Assembly: GCA_001949185.1 (NCBI GenBank)
Contig: BDGG01000002.1
Coordinates: 4,144,448 to 4,208,447, forward strand
Length of the DNA stretch: 64,000 bases
Reading direction: 5' to 3'
Source of the DNA: Ramazzottius varieornatus
Taxonomy: Eukaryota > Tardigrada > Eutardigrada > Parachela > Ramazzottiidae
Part shown: one piece after another, positions 55,959 through 64,000 of the stretch
How the letters are laid out: the number at the start of each line of letters is the position of its first letter
Numbering within the stretch: position 1 is the first letter of the stretch
Program-made: the position numbers and the translations under genes
The notes under the pieces: model-generated
What the model saw: only the letters and a program-made list of their open reading frames with translations
Database searches by the model: none
What the model was told of the DNA's origin: nothing

Positions 55959-58783
55959 CTATTTTCCGCGACGGAAGGAGGAACTGGGGGCTGTTGGGAA
56001 ATCGTCCATGTCGATGTTAAGTCCTGTAAAATCAAGGTACTAATGAAAACGAAAGTGGGACGCCACTGGTGACACCGACAAAGAGGTAGGCGACTGGCGA
56101 GCAACTCTTGCACTTTTCTTTATTAGGCACCTGCATACATGAAACTGTCCAACTGCCACAACCAGCAGTATGCAGGTACACGTGAAAAGATTACCTGAAC
56201 CATCCGTCACGTACCTACATACCGCCAACCCGATTACAAATACGTAAACTGTGTATGCAGGTGCGGGGCTCTACAGACAAGTTCGTCTTACCTATATCGA
56301 AGTTATGCATGTTGAAAGGATCCGCATTCGCTGCGACGGGATTAACCACTGGGGTCGCCGGTGCCGCTTTGACTTCTTCTTTTTTCTCGGTAGCAAGAGT
56401 GGCCGTTCCATTGAGTGTCTTCTTGTGGACCAGCAGTGGAGTACCCCAACGACGTGTGAAAGGATCATCCGCCACCCTTTCCGCATCGCGCTTCTCCTTG
56501 TCCGCGTTAGTCAACGCCTTTCCCAAGGCCTCAATGGCCGAGTTCCTGTTACGCTTGTTGATGGCATCGATCTTCGTCTGACCTTTATGACGAGGTTCAT
56601 GGCGTTCTGAGTTCTGGGTGTCGATACTACGGAGCTCCTCGATAATCGATGCCAACATGGCATCATCGCCGAGCCCTTCAAAAGTTCAACATTAACCTTA
56701 TTTCCACCGTTGGATACTGTTGCTATTTTTTTCCAGGAAAATTTAATGTTGCTTCAGAATTCTGTTGTACTTATATTTACAGTGGTCGGGACCTGGGCAA
56801 ACCAAGTCGACCGGATCGGTACACTCAAGTGGCGCACGCTTCCAGCCACTAACACTGGGCACGTGCGCCACTTGGGGAGACAATTCTGTCGAGTTTGGGG
56901 GGCTTTGCGTTGCAGTATGCAGGCTTCCATATTGCCAGTTCTTCCGGAATCCTCGTAAGATAGCCTTCTCTTGGTGTGAACGAAAGTGTGGTTAAACTTC
57001 TCTTGCCTTCGGCTAAAGCTTTTGACTTGAGTAGTTCGGCTTTTCTCATAGCCAAGTTCTGTGGCTTCATGCCCAGTTTCTCCTTGGCAGCGACCATGAC
57101 GGTGATGTCGGCGTCTGTCATCCGGTAGGTATTAGCCCGCTTGATGTCCATCAGCTTTCGCTCGACGTGCTCCTGGGTCGGCAACGAGAGATCCTTCTCC
57201 AGCATCTTATTTTTAAAGTCTTCGAACTCGGCTTCTGTCAGGGGCTGATTGGAGAGGAACGTCAGGTTCATCTGACGCTCTCTTTCGAACACCCTACAAA
57301 AGAAACAAAAACATGCAGGTTTCAAATAGAAATCCAAACAACAAACACTCTCTTCCATTGGCGATAAACTCGGCCTCATAAACTAGCAACAAGAAGACTT
57401 ACCTGAGTCTTAGCATAACGTTCGTCTTGACGAAATCCTTTGCGCCACCTTCCCCTTTGAGTTCATAAGGTTTCGGAGATTCCAAAACGCCCAGGATTTC
57501 TGCGATCTATAAAAGCAAGAAACCTGAATACAACACTAAACGGGAAAGAAGCTTTCATACCAACTGAAGAACGTCAGCGTGTAACATACTCTATATACAG
57601 GTTGACCATTGACCATGTTATCCCCAAAGTTGACTCTAACGAAACATCCTTTGACGGCATCCGCGAAGAACGGCAAGTATATCCACTTGGCAATGCGGAA
57701 CCTCGACAGACGAATCCTTTCCAAATCTGCCATGTTTTTAATGGGTTCTAGTCTATGATCCTTCTCCTCTTCTTTCTCTTCCTTTTGAGACTCATCACTG
57801 TCAGACTCATCCGAAGAAGTATCCACCTTCTTCCTCTCGACATCCCTCAGATTCTCTTCATCGTCCGAGTCAGTATCATGGCGTTCCTTCTTGATGGTTT
57901 TAGCTGCTGCCTTCTTCTTCTCTTGATCAGCAACTCGATTAAGTTTCGCTTCCCGAGCAGCGCGAAGATTCTCGATGGCCTTCGCCTTCGTATCCTTCTT
58001 GCCTAAATTGATGCCAACCATTACCTCTGCACAATTCCGGCTAACTTCTGTCTGAACGTTCGAAGTCCACGTTCTTATCAAACTCGCTACGACCTTTCCT
58101 GAGTTTTAAGTATAGTTTTTACCTTCGACCATCAAGCGTCTTTCTTTGCTGCGCGCACTCGTGTCGTCCACCGCGCCACCTTTGATATTTCCTCCAGTCT
58201 TCTGTCGCATCTTCAGCTTCTTCTCCAACTCAAAGCGGCGTTTGAGCACTTCTCGGTGCTCCAGACGTTTGAAAATTTCTTGTTCGCGTTCACGCTCAGT
58301 CATCGTACTGAGCCGTTCACGGTCGGCTTCATCACCGATGAGATTCTCGTCGTACCCATCGTCAAACTCGGGCTCTTCATCGGTACTTTCATCACTCACT
58401 TCACCTGCAACAGCCGATCTACAAAACCACTCCGCAAGCGGTAACATTGCCAGTTTAGAAGTACCTTCTTCAACGTCATCTTCTGAAGATGGTTTTCCAT
58501 TCTTTCGACCAGTTTCTTTTCCATTCTTCTTATTCCTCTGTAAGGACGAAAGACGAGCATTCGGTTACAGTGAAGGCAGACGTTGTGTTTCGGTCCTCAC
58601 CTTTTCGTCATCGGAGTTCTCTTCTTCAGAGCTGGAGGAGTGGATGTTGCTGGTTTTAATCTTCTTTGCTCGAAGGCGAGCCTTCATTGGCTCATCCTTA
58701 GTGTCGGTGTCATCTGGCCCATCATCGTCCGAGCTGGACGAGCGAACACGCTTCTTCTCGTCAGTCTCCCCTACGTCAGACAT
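55959..58783 (-). CDS. RTF1: RTF1, PAF1-complex subunit, 8 exons
   Basis: Chromatin-bound elongation factor; its Plus3 domain binds phosphorylated SPT5 and its HMD stimulates H2B ubiquitylation. Exons, 5' to 3': 58783-58601, 58537-58465, 58404-58123, 58002-57590, 57506-57403, 57293-57007, 56675-56292, 56023-55959; 596 residues. An acidic Ser-rich N terminus is followed by the conserved block [19 protein letters not shown], then [20 protein letters not shown]. The Plus3 domain starts at [15 protein letters not shown] and includes [42 protein letters not shown] and a helix ending [17 protein letters not shown]. The tail has [21 protein letters not shown] and [11 protein letters not shown]. Intron 6 (57006-56676, 331 nt) uses a GC donor (G|GCAAGA); only this choice restores the alignment, and it holds hairpin-repeat copy 6. 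Confidence 0.95.
56826..56876. repeat. GC-rich hairpin repeat, copy 6 (RTF1 intron 6)
   Basis: CAAGTGGCGCACGCTT and ACGTGCGCCACTTGGG as inverted arms, followed by TGTCGAGTTTGG as next to copy 5. Confidence 0.82.
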
Positions 58784-59367
58784 GTCTCACGGCTCCCCAG
58801 AATCTGTAAACAAGCCACACTAGTATTTTAGAAGGTGCGCAAGCATGCTCACAAGGTCCGTGAATGTATGGCTTACCAATCCAGGCGCAGACTGTATCTT
58901 GTCACAAAGTCGCTCGTCCCCCTGGCACAGTGACTGATCTAGTCCCGAAAGCACTCCTAAAAACCAAGAGACGGAAGACAGGATGAGGTTGGGAACTTGG
59001 GACTTGGGAAAAGGATTTTCTCCAGACTCAAGAACACTTGAGAACAGTGAACTGCCTTTGAACTGAAGGTTGCATGATCCATTTTGGTTGAATGGATTAT
59101 GGAAGCATGCGCGATGACGTCATGGGCTAACCCGACGCGATAGGCGCATCGGTTCGGTCTGTACCGAAGACACGCCCAGTACGAGCCACGAACAACTGAA
59201 AATCAATTTATTGTTGTGGTTTTCCTCCCGTCCGCCATTCCTTCATTAATTTTCCCTGCTCGACATTCCAAATCCGCATTGACGTACTCCTTATACAAAC
59301 CTTTGCTCCCGGTTATACTTTAACCTCGATTCAAGTGCCCAGGATCAAGAACAGCAATTGAGGAAAC
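58784..59367. promoter_or_regulatory. Putative bidirectional promoter, RTF1 and small membrane protein
   Basis: 584 bp separate the start codons of two divergent genes, so the promoters of both should lie here. This follows from gene orientation; no core-promoter element was identified with confidence. Confidence 0.4.
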
Positions 59368-59640
59368 ATGCCTTCATCTGGCGACAAGGGAGGATCAGGG
59401 GACCAAGAGATCCAGCCATCGGACGAGTTGGCCCATGTAGCTGTTGATGCTCACGATGCTTGGTCATATCCTCGCATCAGCGCTTACAGCATGAAGTCTC
59501 ACTCCTTTTACGACCGTCTGCAGCTATCCATGGACGATTTGAGCTACAGCGACTGGGGTGGATTGATAGCTCTCATCGCTTCCAGCTGGGCCATCTGTGG
59601 ACTCATCGTCTACATCACCATGTTTTTCCCGCACATGTGA
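59368..59640 (+). CDS. 90-residue single-pass membrane protein, family unknown
   Basis: ATG in a good context (AAACATGC) opens a complete 90-residue frame. Residues 1-30 are polar and acidic (GDKGGSGDQEIQPSDELAHV); a Tyr/Ser-rich middle follows (SYPRISAYSMKSHSFYDRL). Residues about 64-86 form one membrane helix (GGLIALIASSWAICGLIVYI), with the chain ending FFPHM right after it, which suggests a C-anchored protein. No homologue recognised. A GAATAAAG at about 59868 could end the transcript. The composition argues for a real gene: strong hydrophobic segment and no stop over 273 nt. The start could be a downstream exon of a longer gene. Confidence 0.6.
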   Translation: MPSSGDKGGSGDQEIQPSDELAHVAVDAHDAWSYPRISAYSMKSHSFYDRLQLSMDDLSYSDWGGLIALIASSWAICGLIVYITMFFPHM

Positions 59641-60430
59641 AGCTCCGCGGGTACAGAATATCTCACTTCATACTTGACATTTTCACAAAGATCTTAGATT
59701 AATTCTCTTTCCATGACACGAATATATCCAGATTTTTATGTTTCGTATAAAGTGGTGCCAAAAATGTCCGTAATTCCTTTTTTTCTTCTGCGCAGGATAA
59801 GTTTTCCGTATCCTTTGATACTGCCGTGCGGCACAGGTTTTAACTTTCGAAAAGTATGTATGCACAGGAATAAAGACTTTCGCTATCGGAGACTGGACTT
59901 TTTGCTCTCTGCACAGGGCGACATTCTAAAAGTAGTTTTCCGCCTGTTTTCGTGTGGTTAAGTCGGAAACATCTACGGCTAGGAGTACTGATCGTCAGGA
60001 TATCCCTTCCGTCGTCGGTTGTTCTGTCGGGAATCGGAAAGAGTTACCTTCTGCATTTAATAATATGCGGTGTTATCGCTGCTTTGTGTAGTTACTTTGG
60101 TGGATCAAGTCTTCGAGCCAAAGATAGGAGGCAATAAACAGGAAGAAAACGTCACGAAAAAGTGCGATTTATTTTGCAAACTGATCGTCAACTTGCAAGA
60201 AATCCGGAAACACTCCTCCTTTACGCTGTTCGAGGAGCATTCCAGCGACACTCGGGAAGGCTACGGTTCCGGATGCTAATAATTGCGAGAATCTCTTCTG
60301 CCGTAGGAGGCAAAAGATTATTCGTTCCGGATCCGATTTCTTTCCGAGAGCGCACAAGCAAGACTGCGGTGCCACCCTAACATCCTTTTCACATGTAAAG
60401 AATAATTATTCGTCTGTAATAACTTAATGT
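59641..60430. other. Spacer between small membrane protein gene and tRNA-Ala
   Basis: No recognised exon; several short chance frames. The first 230 bp are likely 3' UTR of the upstream gene. Confidence 0.5.
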
Positions 60431-60503
60431 GGGGATGTAGCTCAGATGGTAGAGCGCCCGCTTAGCATGCGGGAGGTAGGGGGATCGATACCCTCCATCT
60501 CCA
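60431..60503 (+). tRNA. tRNA-Ala (anticodon AGC)
   Basis: 73 nt folding as a full cloverleaf: acceptor GGGGATG/CATCTCC, D arm starting TAGCTCAGATGGTAGAGC, anticodon stem CCCGC/GCGGG around loop TTAGCAT (AGC at 60464-60466), T stem GGGGG/CCCTC with one G-U pair and loop ATCGATA, discriminator A. No intron. The A- and B-box regions (TAGCTCAGATGG; GGATCGATACC) are those of pol III promoters in eukaryotic tRNA genes. TTTTT-rich sequence directly after (CAGTTTTTG) can serve as terminator. Confidence 0.98.
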
Positions 60504-61897
60504 GTTTTTGCAGATGTTTCAGTTCATTTGTTTTCAGGTCCTCGAGTGCTTCTGGATAATCTGCCAATGTTCAGATGTTCTCCAAGGAAATAACCGTGGC
60601 AGATAGTATAAGGTCTCTCAGTATGAAATTGCCGTTTTTTAGGGTCGGGCTTCAAAACTCGTTTCAAGGTCGTAACATGACTTTTTAAGTTCAACTGATG
60701 TCCAACTCTACTGACGAGGTCTTCTCGTTTTTTTTCGAATAAGATCCACTCGGAAAGTTAAGAATGGGACGTAGGAAGAATTCTAGGATAATAGCAACGC
60801 ATATCAAACCAGGATCACTTTACGAATTTTTTGCCGCACGGTCAGCTGCACCATCACACCGGCAACAGTGTCATTTAGTAGTAAGATCTTTGATCTATCA
60901 GTGCCGTTAAAGAAACCAGGAAGGTATTCCTTCGGGGTTTTCGAAGAGAAGTTGTTGAAAAGGAGGTAGTGAATTGCCGACGAACACGTGCGCCAGTTTA
61001 GTGGGGCAATGAGTTTTTCCCGATTTCTTCGGTCGTATTGTTGATGAGTTTAAGCAACGAGGCTCTCGGTCAGTGTTTCAAGGTGTCTTCAATCACTGTG
61101 TGAAGTTTAAAAAATCTGGTCTGCCCAGGCCGCGGGAAGAAGAAATTTTTGTCGACAAACCTAAGGTTTTTTAGCTCTGTTTTTCCACCTGGAAGTTTTC
61201 CGAAGAGGACATGCTTTGTCAAAAAAGAAACAGGCAACCGATAGCCTTCTTGTTGGTGTACGTTCCCACGTCAAGTGTATAATTTCAGAAGCGCTGTTGG
61301 CGACATGAGAATTTTTCTAACAAGGACGTCATAATTTTCAGATTTTCGCCACAGACACAAACAGCTCCAGCAATTTATCGTGAGGCTGGAGTGGAGCTCC
61401 CTTATGCTTAGACGAAAGACGACACCTTATGCTATGCTCATTAAAAGAGAGGGGATCGAAATATTGCTTCTGACCAGAGATAGAACTGTTTGAAATAAGC
61501 GTTCGGAGAACGGCAATTTTGTACTGAAAGACCTTATACCATTGTCACGGAATTTCTGATGTATAATAAATGTGATCACCAGGATTTGTGAGCGGAGCTA
61601 CGTAGGCGGTAGCGAGTGGGAAACAGCAGAGGGAAAAACCGCGAACCGGAGCGCCGAAAATTTCACTTGATGATTATTACATTCACATGATATTCTTCTG
61701 CTACTAGTATTAAACCATAAAAAGATTCCGTTTAGCGGAAAAAAAACCAGGAATATAACAAAATTAACATTCAGGGATTCGGAAATTCCCGTACAACGAA
61801 CGTATTATGAAGTTAGTAGAGCTCCATAACCGACGACTGTGGCTATCAAACTGGTTATTGAAACATCAACCTCAGTCGTTCCCTGGATCTCAGACAC
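60504..61897. other. 1.4-kb gene-poor stretch downstream of tRNA-Ala
   Basis: No exon recognised on either strand. ACACGTGCGCCAGTTTAGTG at about 60985 weakly resembles one arm of the dispersed hairpin repeat. The rest appears unstructured. Confidence 0.45.
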
Positions 61898-63131
61898 TCA
61901 AACAGCCGTTCCTCTCTCGATATTCTGCTTTGTCTCCGAGGTATACTGTCCGTAGAAACGTTCGAGCTTCCTGTTGAAGTTCATGTTCTTCTCGTTGATA
62001 TAGTCGATCTCGGATTCGGCGTTGAATGCTCGTCGACGACTGTACTTGCTCTTTTTATCCGCTCTAAAAAGGAGTAAGGCATAAGGCGTGCGTTCAACTG
62101 GAAAGATATTTCTCGCTACGCGTAATGTGCGTATTGACAAACTACGTCTACTGGACAAATTAATATAATTGATTCATGGACTTCCGGTCTGATGAACTTA
62201 CTGAGATCTAACATCCGCAACAAGCTTTTCGATTGCTTCCGGGGAATCCTTGTGCTCGCCGTGGAGAATCGTGTTCGCGTTAGCGTAGAACCGTTCTCCC
62301 CTAAATGAGAGAAGCAGATTTATATATAATGCTATGGCTATCTAATTTTGAGGGATTTTAAATGCACTATAGAAACGTACAACTCTTCTTTCTGTTGTTG
62401 ATAACTCTCCATGTCAGGCTTGATCTGCTTGGTGAGGTTGTTATACTGTCTTATAGTGGAATCTTCGAAGGTGGAGAAGCCCATATCCGGATTCTTTTTT
62501 CGTTTGTGCCGCACATCCTGAGCACTGGCTTCCGCCGCAGAGACCTCCAACACCTTCAGTCTGTCGTAATCCTGTCCTCCTTCCTCAGCCGCCTGGAAAT
62601 GAAAATCACAGTTCAAAAAAAACTTCCACATAGATGCAATGCTACCCTGATAGCAGAGAAACATCCTGGGAAAGTATACGCAAAATTTCAGCGATATGAA
62701 AACGAAGATGAAACCAACCTTGCGCTTCTCTGCATCGTTCAGTTTCCATTCTAGGCGCTCCCGTTTCGCTTCCCAGTTTGTTGGTAGCTTCTTACGGTAA
62801 TCTTCCTCCACTACGTCTTTGTGGTTCAGGTTTCGTGCTTCGTTCTAAAAAGAGCAGAATGTTAGTTTAGAGTCAACACAGAGCGATGCTTTTCATGAGA
62901 GGATGACTGATGTCAACAGTTCCGAAAAGAAATAACAGTACTCGCACGCGATCCACAATATCCTACCCGTTTCATGTGCAGCTCCCGTAACTTCTTCATC
63001 CGTTCATCGTGACGTGCTTTCGATGATATAGGGGTAGTGCTGCTGGTACAAGCGGAATTATCAACAGGAGCTGCGTTTTCGGGAACATTTCCGTCGGAGG
63101 TGCCGAGCTCACTCGTTGAAGGAGCATCCAT
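61898..63131 (-). CDS. SYF2: Pre-mRNA-splicing factor SYF2, 5 exons
   Basis: Component of the active spliceosome (NTC-associated, binds cyclin-D-interacting proteins in mammals). Exons, 5' to 3': 63131-62967, 62844-62719, 62592-62381, 62300-62202, 62063-61898; 255 residues (human 243). After a Ser/Thr-rich start, conserved blocks run [72 protein letters not shown], and [20 protein letters not shown] followed by [20 protein letters not shown]. The C terminus ERGTAV is the same as in vertebrates. All introns are GT-AG, 78-138 nt. Confidence 0.95.
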
Positions 63132-63752
63132 CTGACAGCGAGCTGTTCCTGAGTAGGGTGCGACGGTGTGTTCTGTAGGTACAGGGGAGGTTCAATGACG
63201 CCAGAGAATGGATGAGATATCTCGAGATGACGAACGAACGAGGTTAGAACTTGGAAGCCAGGGAAGAACTCAGAAAATAGATCGCAAGTTCGCAACAGTA
63301 AACATCACTGTTATCACATCACATGACATGACTTACCGTCATATCGTACTCTATGTATTACCGCTTATGTGCGCCGATGTCAGCGGACCCAGCGGGGTCA
63401 CTGGCAACGCCCAACGAGACTCTTTTCACGAGGCCACAGTAAAAGCAATCAGGACTAATAACTTTACAGCCTCGTTTGGCAGGCCATTTAGGTAAAGAGC
63501 CATAACTTATAATTTATAATCGCGGTAACCATAAACACCACGAAGTTCTTCGAAACCGCGTACCAAAGTATGCAGAAAACCCATCAGCGGTCTGTTCGCG
63601 CCTTTGATTAGGCGTTCAGTCTGACTCAGTCAAAAATTATAGCATACAGTGTAATCCCGTTAGTTATAGAATCGGGAGCGGTGTCAAAGAACGAACAAAT
63701 TTATCAATACTAATTATTAGTACCGAAACCCGAATGGGTACGTCGAAAAATA
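63132..63752. other. Spacer between SYF2 and MCMBP
   Basis: Tandem-orientation spacer; should contain the SYF2 promoter and the MCMBP 3' UTR. ATCACATCACATGACATGAC at about 63315 echoes the hairpin arm at 49254 but is not palindromic here. Confidence 0.5.
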
Positions 63753-63953
63753 CTATCGGCTCGCAGCCAAGTCTTTCAAGCGAGCCTGACGAGTCTTCTC
63801 CATCCCGACAGCTTCCTCCCACCGCTCTTTTGTCAAAGTCTTCTCGCCATGGCTGATGCAAAGGTATCTGGCGAGTTCCAGTTGGTTATGCAGCTGTTCA
63901 CCTGACAAGGATCGATCCGACTTCCGGGTCTCCACGAATTCTTCCACAATCGC
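63753..63953 (-). CDS. MCMBP: MCM-binding protein, last coding exon only
   Basis: 67 codons from an acceptor (GTGTGCAG) at 63954 to a stop at 63753. The reading AIVEEFVETRKSDRSLSGEQ, then LHNQLELARYLCISHGEKTL and TKERWEEAVGMEKTRQARL, follows the C terminus of animal MCMBP (the helical region before the end), which binds MCM3-7 complexes and supports their assembly and turnover. The remainder of the gene lies to the right of the window. Confidence 0.85.
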   Translation of the reverse strand, partial: AIVEEFVETRKSDRSLSGEQLHNQLELARYLCISHGEKTLTKERWEEAVGMEKTRQARLKDLAASR

Positions 63954-64000
63954 CTGCACACAGGTAGAAAACGAACCTTAGCATTCAGTTTACGATGAAG

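Noticed and set aside
63300-63345. Second copy of the 49254 hairpin
   Set aside because: Shares ATCACATCACATGACATGAC only; there is no inverted arm, so the similarity may be due to simple sequence.

Overview
This window reads as nuclear DNA of an animal with a compact genome. The coding capacity sits in multi-exon genes whose introns are mostly 45-250 nt with GT-AG borders (two are GC-AG). The proteins are metazoan orthologues, and there is a eukaryotic tRNA-Ala(AGC). The gene set (presenilin, secreted heme peroxidase, DHCR24, Gdown1, MCMBP) fits a bilaterian invertebrate. A small ecdysozoan such as a tardigrade is my best guess, but the sequence alone does not settle it. Exon borders below were joined by hand: reading phase closes across every intron given, and each assembled protein is close to its family's length.

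Layout, left to right: presenilin 3' part (+, 1-1858); a 16-exon secreted heme peroxidase (+, 2546-6514) that converges on APC1/anaphase-promoting complex subunit 1 (-, 14363-6600); a transposon graveyard (about 14.9-19.3 kb) holding a Myb/SANT-like gene and a deleted PIF/Harbinger transposase; TFIIH p62/GTF2H1 (+, 20024-22460); PBDC1 (-, 23414-22911); a 50-N assembly gap; DNA topoisomerase 3-beta (+, 24187-27568); TLS1/C9orf78 (-, 29748-28057); a 2.8-kb gene-poor stretch with a 35-bp tandem repeat; a concentrative nucleoside transporter, SLC28 family (+, 32536-35635); a decayed LINE (-, about 39.2-36.3 kb); Gdown1/POLR2M (+, 40043-41453); a bacterial-type GT4 glycosyltransferase with introns (-, 43879-42195); DHCR24 sterol reductase (-, 48557-45864); a 2.6-kb DNA transposon with about 229-bp terminal inverted repeats (49025-51603); an MFS transporter (+, 52785-55414); RTF1 of the PAF1 complex (-, 58783-55959); a 90-residue single-pass membrane protein (+, 59368-59640); tRNA-Ala; the splicing factor SYF2 (-, 63131-61898); and the last exon of MCMBP (-, 63953-63753).

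Most genes are unrelated housekeeping loci, but several act on nuclear transactions: GTF2H1, Gdown1 and RTF1 on RNA polymerase II; TLS1 and SYF2 on splicing; TOP3B, MCMBP and APC1 on DNA topology, replication and the cell cycle. I see no operon-like organisation.

Points most worth a second look: (1) the GT4 gene, whose protein looks bacterial but carries three spliceosomal introns; (2) a family of short GC-rich hairpin repeats, about 50 bp with a shared flank, scattered mainly in introns; (3) the long-TIR pogo/CENP-B-like transposon with a damaged catalytic triad; (4) the peroxidase whose distal-histidine motif is an entire 15-nt exon and whose heme-linking Glu position reads Ile.
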